Of a stretch of 64,000 nucleotides of DNA, positions 53,975 through 63,308 are shown one piece after another. The translations under genes were made by a program, and so were the position numbers. Positions within the stretch are counted from its first letter, which is position 1; each line of letters opens with the position of its first letter. The stretch is from positions 1-64,000 of the forward strand of contig CAJPLV010000004.1 in assembly GCA_905371715.1 (NCBI GenBank), written 5' to 3'. A model generated the notes under the pieces. That model was not told the DNA's origin. It saw only the letters and a list, made by a program, of their open reading frames with translations, and made no database searches. Source of the stretch: Candidatus Saccharimonadota bacterium. Lineage in GTDB: Bacteria > Patescibacteriota > Saccharimonadia > Saccharimonadales > Saccharimonadaceae.

Positions 53975-55321
53975 TTACTCGTGGCGGCGGTCAAGCGACA
54001 TGAAACGTAGGCGTTCCGGATGGAAGTATAATTGCACTTTACCTGTCGGACCATTACGGTGCTTGGCGATAATCAAATCAGTGATATTTTGCACTTCAGG
54101 ATTATCCGGCTCATAGTAGCCGGGACGGTAAATGAACGATACGAGGTCGGCGTCCTGCTCAATACTTCCCGATTCGCGCAGATCGGCAAGCTGCGGGATT
54201 GGCGGCGTGCGGCTTTCGACCGAGCGGCTCAGCTGGCTGAGCGCGATGAGCGGCACGTTGAGTTCGCGCGCTATAAGTTTAAGCCCCCGCGAAATTTCGC
54301 TCACCTCCTGCACGCGATTGCCATTGTGATTGTTTGCTGCTTGCATGAGCTGGAGGTAGTCCACAACAATTAGTCCGAGTGGCTGGTCATGCATAGCGCG
54401 GCGAGCTTTGGTGCGCATCTCCAACACACTGAGTCCTGGCGTATCATCGATGAAGATTGGCGCTTCTGCCATTTCCCCCATCGCTTCACTGATTTTACTG
54501 AAATCGTCGTCGCTCAAATTACCGGTGCGGATATTCCAGCTGTCAACACCAGAGGCATCAGCAAGCATGCGGTCGATCAGTTGCTCTTTACTCATCTCTA
54601 GACTGAAAAATAGAACGGGCAATTTCGCGATTGTTGCAATATTATAGGCGAGGTTTGTCACGAGCGTCGTTTTACCCATCGCTGGACGTGCTGCGAGAAT
54701 GATTAAGTCGCTGCGCTGTAATCCAGCTGTCATATTATCAAGGTCTTGATAGCCAGTACGAATGCCGCGTAATTGTCCTTTGTTGCGGTGCAATTCTTCA
54801 ATACGGCTGAAACTTTCGTCGAGAATATTTTCAATACTCACCAAGTCCTGTTTAAGCGACTGATCAGACACATTAAATAATTCCGCTTCAGCTTTTTCGA
54901 GCAGCTCGGCAGTAGATGTTTCCTCGTTAAATCCCATTTCGCCAATATCAGCACTTGCTTTAATGAGACGGCGGCGAACAGCTTTTTGTGCAACAATGTC
55001 GGCATAGCTGCTAGCATGCGCGGCGGTTGGTACGTAATTTGTCAGCTCAGTGAGGTAGCTGCTGCCGCCAACAAGCTCCAATTTATCTTTCTTTTTTAGT
55101 TCATCAGTTAACGTTAGCAAATCCACCGGCTTGTGGCGTTCGTACAAACGCATCATGGCAGCAAAAACAGTTTGATGGCGCTGATCGTAAAAATCCGCCG
55201 GTTTGACAATTTCCGACGCGTCAGCGAGTACATCGTCGTCAATGAGGATTGCACCAAGTAAGCTCATTTCGGCATCAATATTTTGTGGCGGGATCTTGGC
55301 ATCAACTTGTTTTGTAGGCAT
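53975..55321 (-). CDS. dnaB: Replicative DNA helicase DnaB
   Basis: A 448-residue protein: N-terminal DnaB domain (IPPQNIDAEMSLLGAILIDDD), Walker A LAARPAMGKTTLV, Walker B LGLIVVDYLQLM, and AKHRNGPTGKVQLYF at the end. No intein. It unwinds DNA at the replication fork. The start codon overlaps the dnaX stop (TAATG), so helicase and clamp-loader are made from one mRNA. Confidence 0.97.
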   Translation of the reverse strand: MPTKQVDAKIPPQNIDAEMSLLGAILIDDDVLADASEIVKPADFYDQRHQTVFAAMMRLYERHKPVDLLTLTDELKKKDKLELVGGSSYLTELTNYVPTAAHASSYADIVAQKAVRRRLIKASADIGEMGFNEETSTAELLEKAEAELFNVSDQSLKQDLVSIENILDESFSRIEELHRNKGQLRGIRTGYQDLDNMTAGLQRSDLIILAARPAMGKTTLVTNLAYNIATIAKLPVLFFSLEMSKEQLIDRMLADASGVDSWNIRTGNLSDDDFSKISEAMGEMAEAPIFIDDTPGLSVLEMRTKARRAMHDQPLGLIVVDYLQLMQAANNHNGNRVQEVSEISRGLKLIARELNVPLIALSQLSRSVESRTPPIPQLADLRESGSIEQDADLVSFIYRPGYYEPDNPEVQNITDLIIAKHRNGPTGKVQLYFHPERLRFMSLDRRHE

Positions 55322-56847
55322 TATAAACTAACTTCCTCTCCACCGCCCATCATAGCAATAATTGCGGCAGTTTGGCTATCTTCTGGCGGTTTCGGCGTAG
55401 CAAGTACGGTGATTTCGGTGTCGGACAGGTCGATCATTTGCAACGATTCGGCGAGTGCCGGTAACGCTTTATCGATTTGAGTTTTGGCGAATTTTTTACC
55501 AGCGTAGATAGTAAGAGTCGCACCGTCGTAGCAGTACTTACATTTAGCAAGAATACTGTGCGCGCCCGCAGCAGATTCCTTGAGCGGCGTGAGAAAATCA
55601 TCCCAAGCAAAGGATTTTTCTTCCTTATTTTTCTTATTGTGCGCCGGCGCTGCGGTTGATGCGGACGATGCAGCATTGCTCTTGTCGTCTTTTATTGATA
55701 CTGAGGGCTTTTGTGTAGAGGTTACACCTGAGTTTGCTGCCGCGCTCGTATGTGTCCGCGGAGACGCGGCAGGTGTTTCTGGCGATTTTTTGGATACCTG
55801 CAGTGTTTCGTGTAACGCAGGCTCTTTTGCCTGCACCGGAGAATTGGCTGGCTTTACCGCGCTATTTCCACTAAGTGCAGCAGCCGTAGCAACTGGCTGC
55901 GCTGCTATATTCGCCTGCGATGTTAGCGCAACCAATAGTGATGTGTACGGCCACGGGCTGCGTGTTACTTTCGCGAGTGGACCAAGCAACGCTAAGCGCT
56001 CAGGGTGCGAAATTGCACTGTGTTGAATATTTCGCGCGATTTGCTCGGCGGCGATTGGTGCCGGTACGCCATTGTGTTCCATTGTGCCAAGCTGTTGTAC
56101 GATTGCAGCTATATCGCCTGCTGCCGCCGCTGCAAGCAATGCGTCAACGTCCTGCGCGCTTGCGAGCCCGAGCGATTCTTCTATTAGCTGCGCGGTAATC
56201 GCGCCATCTGCGACATGCTGTAATTGGTCAAGGAGGCTGATACTATCGCGAAAACTCCCCTGCCCCTGCTCAGCAATAAGCCGCAAAGCATCATCGTCAA
56301 TCGCAATGCGCTCGGCTTCGGCAATTGCGCGCAGATGCGCTACTACGTCTGCTTCGCCGATTAGCCGAAAATTAAATCGCTGCACGCGGCTCAAAATCGT
56401 TGCCGGCAGCTTATCGGCGTCGGTGGTCGCGAGGATAAAAACGACGTGCTCTGGCGGCTCTTCAAGCGTTTTGAGAAGCGCATTGAATGCCGACTTGCTG
56501 AGCATGTGCACTTCATCAATGATGTACACTTTTTTCGGGGCGCTAACTGGCGCGATCTGTACTTTGTCGCGTAAATCGCGAATATCCTCAACGGAGTTGT
56601 TGCTTGCCGCGTCAATTTCGATAATATCCAGGTGCGTTGATTCGTCGGTATATGGTAAATTGTTAATTTCGTGCGCCAGAATCCGCGCAATCGACGTCTT
56701 ACCGACGCCGCGCGGTCCAGTCAGCAGGTATGCATGCGCTACTGCGCCGCGCTTTAGCGCGCGCTCCAACAGCCGCGTAATGTGCGCCTGCCCAACAATC
56801 TCGCTCAATTTTTTCGAGCGGTATTTCCGGTATAATGCCTGGCTCAT
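55321..56847 (-). CDS. dnaX: DNA polymerase III clamp-loader subunit gamma/tau, zinc module missing
   Basis: A 508-residue AAA+ protein: LTGPRGVGKTSIARIL (Walker A), VYIIDEVHMLSKSAFNALL (Walker B), TLEEPPEHVVFILATTD and the arginine finger in PATILSRVQRFNF. The usual zinc-binding cysteines between Walker A and the following helix are absent (RILAHEINNLPYTDESTHLD). After the third AAA+ domain there is a Ser/Ala/Pro-rich linker (about residues 320-410) and a C-terminal domain. TATAAT lies 8 bases before ATG. Confidence 0.95.
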   Translation of the reverse strand: MSQALYRKYRSKKLSEIVGQAHITRLLERALKRGAVAHAYLLTGPRGVGKTSIARILAHEINNLPYTDESTHLDIIEIDAASNNSVEDIRDLRDKVQIAPVSAPKKVYIIDEVHMLSKSAFNALLKTLEEPPEHVVFILATTDADKLPATILSRVQRFNFRLIGEADVVAHLRAIAEAERIAIDDDALRLIAEQGQGSFRDSISLLDQLQHVADGAITAQLIEESLGLASAQDVDALLAAAAAGDIAAIVQQLGTMEHNGVPAPIAAEQIARNIQHSAISHPERLALLGPLAKVTRSPWPYTSLLVALTSQANIAAQPVATAAALSGNSAVKPANSPVQAKEPALHETLQVSKKSPETPAASPRTHTSAAANSGVTSTQKPSVSIKDDKSNAASSASTAAPAHNKKNKEEKSFAWDDFLTPLKESAAGAHSILAKCKYCYDGATLTIYAGKKFAKTQIDKALPALAESLQMIDLSDTEITVLATPKPPEDSQTAAIIAMMGGGEEVSL

Positions 56848-57055
56848 ATAGCTCTATTATACGCTATGGATAACGTTTGCACGAGCGTTGATTTGTGAAG
56901 ATATATGATGAGCGTAATAATTTGTTTGGTGTGGCTGTTCGTATTGGATGAAGAATTTAAGGCCCTATTTACAGACTGTTATGTAAATCGAGGCAAGATA
57001 CTAAGTGTCGTCGAAACAGTACGCCGCTGAACTATGTAAGTATTCTGAATTAGTA
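56848..57055. other. Intergenic gap with a possible gene remnant
   Basis: Apart from the dnaX promoter at its left edge, the plus strand shows a short frame MKIYDERNNLFGVAVRIG followed, after a shift, by MKNLRPYLQTVM and later SKQYAAELCKYSEL interrupted by two stops. It may be a badly decayed gene; no convincing intact feature is seen. Confidence 0.3.
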
Positions 57056-57961
57056 CTAAAATAAACTCGCCTGTACCGGCGTGAGATCAAGCGGCGCAAC
57101 ATCGCCTGTAATCGTGACATAATTACCAAGATACTGTTTCATCGGCGTTACAAGTAGCCGGTTTTGCTGTTCCATAATAAGCAACTGTCCGAGTAGTCCT
57201 ACAAACGCGCCAGAAAGGCGCGGTTGATTCCATAGCTCTATAGCAGTACACGACGAAAGCGCCGCGCCGTTGATCATTATGCTTGATAATTCGGCAAATT
57301 GCGGGTTAGAAAATTGTACGTTCAGTGCACGCTGGATCGCCGTAGTCACCTGCTCTAATTTTTGCCGCGCCACTACCTCGTCGTACGAGTTTTCGACTAA
57401 AATTTGCGCTTTTTTGCGTAACTGGACACTTTCACACAATCCAGGCAGCCGAGCAATCTGCGCTTCATACTGCCGCGCAACATTGGCGCTCGGGAACGTT
57501 TCGAGGATTACAGCACTTCGCGCGCCTTGCTCAAGCAGCCGCGCCAACCCGCGCTCGGCGTTTGAGATACCAACTTTAACAGTCTCTGATGAAAAATACG
57601 CAAGATACAACAAATGCGGTTTTTTGTTGAGCTCGGCTTGTTGCACGCTCAATTCTGTCGTGTTGTAGAACGCTGGATTAAAGCCGGTCTTCCGTTGGCA
57701 TTCAGGACACTGTTCATATTTTTCAGAGACAGAGCGCTTACCTGGACACTCATAGCACTCGCCAGTTCGTATATCATACCAACCAGTACAGCGTTTGTAG
57801 CTTAAATCAAATGTCAGCGTAAAGTCGCCAGCGGGACGAGCATACACAAAAACACCGCCGGCGTCCATTAGCCGAAAATATGGAACGTTGCGTTTACTAT
57901 CAAAGCTAACTCTCGTGAATAGAAACTTTCCAAACGGCAAATCAACTAATTCACGAGCCAT
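57056..57961 (-). CDS. DUF2797 family protein
   Basis: A 301-residue protein. The N-terminal half has a zinc-ribbon-like set of cysteines (GECYECPGK, YEQCPECQRK). The centre, HLLYLAYFSSETVKVGIS, matches the GIY-YIG-like core of DUF2797, and QGARSAVILETF follows as in that family. Role unknown; similarity to GIY-YIG nucleases suggests action on nucleic acid. ATG at 57961 starts 8 bases after the preceding gene's stop. Confidence 0.85.
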   Translation of the reverse strand: MARELVDLPFGKFLFTRVSFDSKRNVPYFRLMDAGGVFVYARPAGDFTLTFDLSYKRCTGWYDIRTGECYECPGKRSVSEKYEQCPECQRKTGFNPAFYNTTELSVQQAELNKKPHLLYLAYFSSETVKVGISNAERGLARLLEQGARSAVILETFPSANVARQYEAQIARLPGLCESVQLRKKAQILVENSYDEVVARQKLEQVTTAIQRALNVQFSNPQFAELSSIMINGAALSSCTAIELWNQPRLSGAFVGLLGQLLIMEQQNRLLVTPMKQYLGNYVTITGDVAPLDLTPVQASLF

Positions 57962-57969
57962 TTTATCGG

Positions 57970-58482
57970 CTACAACGCAGCTTCTACCGCCGCCCAACTG
58001 GCGTCCGGATTATCTTCCGGCACGATGATAGTAACCTGGTCGCCAACATTGATACGGAAGTAAGTGACGCTCGCGAGCAAGATACGATACTCTTTACCCT
58101 GCGCTTCAACGTAATATGCGCCGTCATGCTGAACAAGCGTACCAATGATTTGCTTGCGCGAAACCGGTCCGATTTGTTTATAGATGAAGCCGCCGTCGCT
58201 CGCAATGGTTAGCTTGAGAATGTCGCCTTCAACTAGTTTCGATTTGCTAGCATAGTTAGCTGGCACTGGATAATTCTTGCCGTCCGGACCAACCATGGTT
58301 TGTCCGTCGAACACGCCCTCAATAATTTTGCCGGTAACGTCGTCGCGGCTGTTAACCGGCGTCACAATTTGCCCGTCATCGCCCAAGATACTCATGAGCA
58401 ATTCCTTAGCGGCGGCTAAATTTGTTTCCGCTTCTTGAATCAGCGACTTAAGCCGTTTGACTTGTTTTTCTGGTAATTCTGA
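57970..58482 (-). CDS. Hypothetical protein, 170 residues, coiled-coil N-terminus
   Basis: The first 30 residues form a helix (KQVKRLKSLIQEAETNLAAAK). The rest is beta-rich, with three repeats of an SH3-like or barrel pattern (GKIIEGVFDGQTMVG, VEGDILKLTI, NVGDQVTIIVPED) and a C-terminus DASWAAVEAAL. No named domain is recognised. ATG at 58482 (MSELPEKQVKR) is chosen; a TATAAT box about 45 bases upstream overlaps an earlier in-frame ATG, which rules that ATG out. Operon with the DUF2797 gene. Confidence 0.7.
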   Translation of the reverse strand, partial: SELPEKQVKRLKSLIQEAETNLAAAKELLMSILGDDGQIVTPVNSRDDVTGKIIEGVFDGQTMVGPDGKNYPVPANYASKSKLVEGDILKLTIASDGGFIYKQIGPVSRKQIIGTLVQHDGAYYVEAQGKEYRILLASVTYFRINVGDQVTIIVPEDNPDASWAAVEAAL

Positions 58483-58635
58483 CATACTGGTTCTCGCATT
58501 CCTTTGTATGTTTCTTGATGATATCAATTTCATTATACGCTTTCATCGTTCGCTGTCAAGGATTGCATCATTTATCCACACGAATAACAGTAGTTTCTGA
58601 AAAGTCGTTGTATTTTTTGTGCAGTATCGTGGCTG

Positions 58636-59523
58636 CTATTTTGTAGGCGGCACTGGCTGTATAGAGATACGGGCAGATTTTGCGATGTCATGAAAAGCCT
58701 GCGGCGTTATCGATTGCGCGAGTTCATCGCGAGTCGTCCGCGTGAGGGTCTTTTCATAAAAATACATTGGGACAGCAGTGTAGGCTGGATGCGTTTTGAG
58801 TACACGGACGAGCAGCTCAAGTATTTCATTAGTGACGCGCGCTTCGTGAAAATGGTGCGCGATTCGTTTTTCCGCCGCGCGGAAATCAAACGGTTTTTTG
58901 ACCGTAAATTGCTGCAGCACTACATTGCCATCCTGATATGCAGTGAAAACGCCGTTCTGCTGCGGATATGCAGCGGCCGCGTCAAACGCACTATCGCGCG
59001 CAATATCTAGTAGCGCCGGATAAAAACAGAAAAATGATCTCGTTGCCTCGTCGCTTGCATCGCTTGTCTCTATCGCGAGTACGGCGGTATCAAAAAGTTT
59101 AGGACTCTCGGCGATAATAAGCGGGTCGTCAGCGGAGACGTGTGCGCCGGTTGCACCACCGACAATGCGCTGACATGCTGCGAGCTGGCTCATCAATAAA
59201 GCATCGCTCTGGACATTGACGACAGTCATCAATTCAGCTTCAATGTGCGCGAGCGATTCTGCAACAATGCGCTGGTTAATGCTGGATTGTTCCGCGTAAA
59301 GCGACTGCTCAAAAAGTGCGATATCTTCAGCCGAGTATAATTCAGCGTGAAAGAATATTGTTGATTCAACCGTATTGCCATCAACGTTGCCGATAAACGC
59401 ACGCGACCGGCCAGCTGCTCTCAACGATAGCAAAAACCGGCGAATGACGATATGCTCAAATAAGTGGCACACGTCGTGCGAAAACGGTAAATCGTAGAAC
59501 GTGTAAAGTTTAGCAGCAATCAT
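58636..59523 (-). CDS. M16-like metallopeptidase domain protein
   Basis: A 295-residue protein. HDVCHLFEHIVIRRF near residue 16 has the inverted zinc motif H-x-x-E-H (H20, E23, H24), and a glutamate at about residue 97 (SLAHIEAELMTVV) is spaced as the third zinc ligand of M16 peptidases. The usual M16 protein has two or four such domains in 400-1000 residues; this one is about one domain plus a remainder. It may be half of a two-subunit peptidase or a non-catalytic relative. TATACT lies 6 bases before ATG. Confidence 0.6.
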   Translation of the reverse strand: MIAAKLYTFYDLPFSHDVCHLFEHIVIRRFLLSLRAAGRSRAFIGNVDGNTVESTIFFHAELYSAEDIALFEQSLYAEQSSINQRIVAESLAHIEAELMTVVNVQSDALLMSQLAACQRIVGGATGAHVSADDPLIIAESPKLFDTAVLAIETSDASDEATRSFFCFYPALLDIARDSAFDAAAAYPQQNGVFTAYQDGNVVLQQFTVKKPFDFRAAEKRIAHHFHEARVTNEILELLVRVLKTHPAYTAVPMYFYEKTLTRTTRDELAQSITPQAFHDIAKSARISIQPVPPTK

Positions 59524-59602
59524 ACGGCCAGTATAACAAAATTTACCTGGAGCACATATTATTTATCGGCAACAAGAAAGATTCCGCGAGAGAGCATCAT
59601 CA

Positions 59603-59645
59603 CTAAAATTACCCCGCTCTATTTTAGAGCGAGGTAATTTTGTAA
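59603..59645. terminator. Terminator after rplL, bidirectional
   Basis: ACCTCGCTC and GAGCGGGGT flank a short A/T loop, with AATTTT following on the minus strand and the mirror run on the plus strand. It ends the rplJ-rplL transcript. Confidence 0.75.
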
Positions 59646-59681
59646 TAACAATGCGATCTCTGTAGATATGTAGAAGTAAGC

Positions 59682-60059
59682 CTACGCCAATTCAACAGTT
59701 GCGCCAGCGTCTTCCAGAGACTTCTTGGCAGCTTCAGCTTCGTCTTTTGAGACTTTTTCTTTGATCGGGCTTGGCGCATTGTCAACAAGCGCCTTAGCTT
59801 CGCCGAGACCCAGTCCAGTTAATTCCTTCACTGCTTTGATAACGGCGACTTTTTGCGAACCAGCGTCCTTTAGTGTGACGGTAAATTCGGTTTTTTCGTC
59901 GGCAGCAGCAGCGCCCGCGTCAGCAGCCGGCTCAGCGACCGCAACCGCAGCAGCAGCCGGCTCAATGCCGTATTCTTCTTTCAAAATGGTTTTTAATTCA
60001 TTCACCTCTAGAACTGTCAATTTAGTCAGCTCTTCGGCAAGTTTCTTTACATCTGCCAT
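59682..60059 (-). CDS. rplL: Ribosomal protein bL12 (L7/L12)
   Basis: A 125-residue stalk protein: N-terminal dimerisation helix ([20 protein letters not shown]), an Ala/Pro hinge rich in AAAA and EPAAD, and the C-terminal domain with [20 protein letters not shown] and [18 protein letters not shown]. It recruits translation GTPases. AAAGGAG precedes ATG. It follows rplJ by 48 bases. Confidence 0.98.
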   Translation of the reverse strand: MADVKKLAEELTKLTVLEVNELKTILKEEYGIEPAAAAVAVAEPAADAGAAAADEKTEFTVTLKDAGSQKVAVIKAVKELTGLGLGEAKALVDNAPSPIKEKVSKDEAEAAKKSLEDAGATVELA

Positions 60060-60107
60060 AGAATTTCTCCTTTGGTATTTTCTAACATTAATACTAAACT
60101 TTGGTTT

Positions 60108-60632
60108 TTACGCAGCAGCCTTATCGGCGACACCGTCAAGTAGCGCATGAAGATTACCAGAAAGCGCATTCGTAACGTCGTGAACCGGTGAGAGCAATTG
60201 CGCCACTGTTTCGGCAATAAGCTGATTCTTGCTCGGTAAGCCAGCAAGCGCCGTTACTTCAGCAGTACTTTGCGCTACTCCTTCGCTACTGAAGCCAGCG
60301 ACGAGCTCAAGCACTGGATGAGTTTTGGCAAAATCATTCAGTACCTTAGCAGGCATAACTTCATCGTCCTGCGATACAGCATAAAGCAACTGTCCTGCGA
60401 GCGCCGATGTATCGGTGTTCTTATAGATGCTGCTTTCACTCATCGCAACGCGCACCAGGCGGTTTTTCACCACTTTGATGACAACGCCAGCCTCGCGTGC
60501 GTTTTTACGCAATTCCTGCAATTCAGCCACGCTGATCCCCTGGTATTTTGCGACAGCCGTGCTTTTCGCGTTCGCGAACAGCTCGCTCATTTCTGCGACC
60601 AAAGCTTGTTTCTTGTCTTTGCTAATCGCCAT
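60108..60632 (-). CDS. rplJ: Ribosomal protein uL10
   Basis: A 174-residue protein: MAISKDKKQALVAEMSELF, SVAELQELRKNAREAGVVIKVVKN (rRNA-binding) and a C-terminal helix that binds L7/L12 dimers. ATG at 60632 is used; upstream in-frame codons fall inside the L10 leader. It heads the rplJ-rplL operon and is expected to bind its own leader. Confidence 0.95.
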   Translation of the reverse strand: MAISKDKKQALVAEMSELFANAKSTAVAKYQGISVAELQELRKNAREAGVVIKVVKNRLVRVAMSESSIYKNTDTSALAGQLLYAVSQDDEVMPAKVLNDFAKTHPVLELVAGFSSEGVAQSTAEVTALAGLPSKNQLIAETVAQLLSPVHDVTNALSGNLHALLDGVADKAAA

Positions 60633-60841
60633 AGACAAAATCCTTTCGTTTGCTTTGATAAATGAAACCGCATTGTTAAGGTGCGACACTGACAAAAAAC
60701 GCCCCTGCATGCGCAAAGACGAAAAGCGGAGTAATTCCCTCGGTAGCATTCTTATCGGCGCTTCGCTTTTTGCGACTCGCCCGCTACGGTCTTTGGCAAT
60801 GTCTTAGCTAGCATTGTAGCAGAAACACGCCAAGATTACAA
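60633..60841 (-). promoter_or_regulatory. rplJL promoter and ribosomal L10 leader
   Basis: TTGTAA (60836-60841), 17 bases, TACAAT (60813-60818). The leader then has CCAAAGACCGTAGC and, about 40 bases on, GCTACCGAGGGAATTACTCC, the paired arms and kink-turn-like element of the L10 leader family, in which uL10 or the L10(L12)4 complex binds to repress its own translation. A further T-rich hairpin (CGTTTTTTG) lies before the start. Confidence 0.75.
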
Positions 60842-60889
60842 GAATAGTATTGACAGATAGTAATTTTTCTAGTAAAATACACATTTGGT

Positions 60890-61867
60890 ATGATAAAATC
60901 TCGTTGTTTAACGCCGGCGCGCGAGGAGTATCAGCCGCCGCCGCGTGATATATTGCTAGCGCACTGGCTGGATTACAGCGCGACGCCGCTACGTATTAAA
61001 TCAGAGAACTGCGATTTATGGCGCGATGTTCAAAATACGCTGGCAGAGCGCGTACTTGCTTGTTTGGATTCCGATACATCGCCAGCCGTCCGCGATTTCG
61101 TGCAGCTGCACCTGCTGTCGCGCGGTGCTCGGCATACGACGAAGAATCAGCAGAATTACGAAAGCCGCTTGAACGAATGTATTGAGGGCGAAGTGCCGCT
61201 TGCCGGCATAGAGCTTGAACAGGTCGAAGCTAAAGCGCTTGACGGTTTAGCGACACCAGCTGAACTGTTACACTTGCGGCGGTCAATCGGCATGGGATCG
61301 GTGGAGCTAGCGCGCGTAACGGGAAACGACGAGCATTTGCTTGAACGTATGCACGCGGCGATAACTGAAACCTTTGCTGAGGTTGGCGCGGATGAACAGT
61401 GCGAGCGAAGCGAACGCATTAAATTCCGGGCATTCAATGTAGACATAACAGACGCGAAAAAAGCGCCGGAAGCAGTTTTGGCGACACGCCGCACGAACGT
61501 AGCGACATGCGAGGTTGATACGCGAATTATGCTGCGTGAATCATATGTATTGCCGCTTGCGAATTTGTCAAAAGATGTTCGAGCGGAGGTTTTATCGGCG
61601 GACAGGTCGCACGGCACTGAGGTGTGGGCTAAGACGCTCGCAAACGTTGATGATTTAGATACGCGTATATCGGCAGCAATTGATAGCGACGCAGCAATTC
61701 CAATTTCAACGACATTCTACGCAGTGAGCCAAACCGTTCGACAAGAGCAGCAGCGCCGGCATGAAGCGGAGCGGGCGGCGTATAATGAAGAGTTTCGTCA
61801 AAAATACCCAGAAATTATAGAAGCACGCAGGATTGCGTCTGGCAGCAGTGCAAGCAGCGCAGACTAA
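60890..61867 (+). CDS. Hypothetical protein, 325 residues
   Basis: A hydrophilic, mostly helical protein rich in Glu, Arg and Ala, with a Pro-rich N-terminus (AREEYQPPPRDILLAHWLDY) and a charged C-terminal coiled-coil-like end (RQEQQRRHEAERAAYNEEFR) before a Ser-rich tail. No catalytic motif or known domain is seen. The promoter is near consensus: TTGACA (60850-60855), 17 bases, TAAAAT (60873-60878), with ATG 11 bases later. Confidence 0.7.
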   Translation: MIKSRCLTPAREEYQPPPRDILLAHWLDYSATPLRIKSENCDLWRDVQNTLAERVLACLDSDTSPAVRDFVQLHLLSRGARHTTKNQQNYESRLNECIEGEVPLAGIELEQVEAKALDGLATPAELLHLRRSIGMGSVELARVTGNDEHLLERMHAAITETFAEVGADEQCERSERIKFRAFNVDITDAKKAPEAVLATRRTNVATCEVDTRIMLRESYVLPLANLSKDVRAEVLSADRSHGTEVWAKTLANVDDLDTRISAAIDSDAAIPISTTFYAVSQTVRQEQQRRHEAERAAYNEEFRQKYPEIIEARRIASGSSASSAD

Positions 61868-61879
61868 TTAAACCCCTAT

Positions 61880-62533
61880 CTACGAAACAATCTGTAAAAT
61901 CTCCGCCTGAATCTCTGCCGGCGTCTTGCGATGATCCGGCGCGACACACTCAACGACAGGCAGCACCATATCGCGGGCGAGCGCAGCGTAACCGTTATTC
62001 ACTCTATGTTGAAAATCATCAGCGCGCGATTCAAACGCGTCAAGACGCACTGAACTGCTACGTTCGGCGAGGCGGCGTTTGCGCTCGGCGTCGTCGTTCA
62101 TAGTCAGAACAACTATATGATCCGGCGCCATGTAACGCGCGCCAGTGAAAAGCGCGGTCGTTTTGCGAATATGGTCAAGGTCAAGCCCTTCACCGTAACC
62201 TTGGTATGCAAGCGTTGAAAGATAATTGCGCGCCGCCAGTACGACCGCGCCCCGCTCAAGCGCCGGCGCAATGCTGTGCTGCCATAGTTCCCGCCGCGCC
62301 GCGCTGAACAATGCCAGATTAATTTCTGGATCGCGCTGCAACTGTCCATTCTTGATAATCGTGCGCAGATAACGAGCAACAGGTGTCGTAAACACTGAGC
62401 CGCCGCCTGGCTCCTCAATAGTTACCACGCTATACCCCTGCTTATGAAAATATGTTTGCAAAAGGCGGACTTGCGTTGATTTTCCCGTGCCATCATTCCC
62501 CTCAATGACGATATAGCGCCCGCGCGTGATCAT
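61880..62533 (-). CDS. tmk: Thymidylate kinase
   Basis: A 217-residue P-loop kinase: GRYIVIEGNDGTGKSTQVRLL, the EEPGG motif (IEEPGGGSV) and a lid region with RKRRLAERSS. It phosphorylates dTMP. In the usual D-R-[YF] position the sequence is ARNYLSTLAYQGYG, so the conserved Asp is Ala-Arg-Asn here. It overlaps dcd by one base, forming a dTTP-supply operon. Confidence 0.92.
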   Translation of the reverse strand: MITRGRYIVIEGNDGTGKSTQVRLLQTYFHKQGYSVVTIEEPGGGSVFTTPVARYLRTIIKNGQLQRDPEINLALFSAARRELWQHSIAPALERGAVVLAARNYLSTLAYQGYGEGLDLDHIRKTTALFTGARYMAPDHIVVLTMNDDAERKRRLAERSSSVRLDAFESRADDFQHRVNNGYAALARDMVLPVVECVAPDHRKTPAEIQAEILQIVS

Positions 62534-63270
62534 TATAGTAATCCTTCAGCGAGCCCCTCAACTACCCGCGGCAACTTAACGGGCGATGCGTAAGCGCGCG
62601 GCAGCAACATATCAGGGCGCCAAGCAGCTTTGATGACAGCAAGGTCGGCGCTTGGCGCAGATTGATAGTTGCCCGAAGCGCGCGAATATTCTGTCTCAAC
62701 CGGACCAGTAGCGCTGAAAACAATTTGCGCAATACGATAGCCAACGGGCAATACAATATGCTCGCGCTCATTCAAATTGTGGATTTCCATCGTCCAACGG
62801 TTGATATAGCCTGGATCGCCCCACCCTGCGCAATAGCACGCCGATATGCCAATGCGCCCTGTAGTGCTGCGCGCCTGCATACTGGTTGTGCCAGGCGGCA
62901 AAATACCGATAAATTCATGCGTATGCGCGAGAATCCGTTCATTCGGCCGCAAAACGATAACGGGGTGGTCGGCGGAAATATTAGTAATCTCTGCGATATT
63001 TGCAATTGAGCTCGCCAAACGTTTCCGCGCGTCGCGCCATGGTTTCGCGATGTTGTACGCGCCAAAATACCGCTTAACGTCCGCCTGGTCGAACGGGTTG
63101 AACAGCGCATCGCCGTTTTTGGCGCCGCCAGCGTAGTAAAAATAATAGCCAAGCGTCACGTCGATACTTGAGCCGTTGATTCGCGCGGGTGCCGGATCGC
63201 ACACAATATGCCCGCTCACAAGCGCTTTTTTTATCTCAATGTCGCTATAAATAGCCGTTGATTCCTGCAC
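62533..63270 (-). CDS. dcd: dCTP deaminase
   Basis: A protein of about 245 residues of the dUTPase/dCTP deaminase fold: SSIDVTLGYYFY, TTSMQARSTTGRIGI (with the R-S-x-x-G-R nucleotide motif), GWGDPGYINRWTMEIHN and VGYRIAQIVF. It makes dUTP from dCTP on the way to dTMP. The start is taken as GTG at 63270 (MQESTAIYSD), because AGGGG lies 5 bases upstream and the promoter is just beyond; the longer upstream frame would run through the promoter. Confidence 0.88.
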   Translation of the reverse strand: MQESTAIYSDIEIKKALVSGHIVCDPAPARINGSSIDVTLGYYFYYAGGAKNGDALFNPFDQADVKRYFGAYNIAKPWRDARKRLASSIANIAEITNISADHPVIVLRPNERILAHTHEFIGILPPGTTSMQARSTTGRIGISACYCAGWGDPGYINRWTMEIHNLNEREHIVLPVGYRIAQIVFSATGPVETEYSRASGNYQSAPSADLAVIKAAWRPDMLLPRAYASPVKLPRVVEGLAEGLL

Positions 63271-63285
63271 AATTTCCCCTAACGT

Positions 63286-63302
63286 TACCAATATTGTATC
63301 AT
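63286..63302. promoter_or_regulatory. Shared divergent promoter between dcd and folA
   Basis: ATTGTA at 63293-63298 reads TACAAT on the minus strand, the -10 box for dcd-tmk. On the plus strand the overlapping TATTGT (63292-63297) is placed about 11 bases before the folA start. The two -10 boxes occupy the same bases, so the two polymerases would exclude each other. Confidence 0.6.
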
Positions 63303-63308
63303 GAACGT

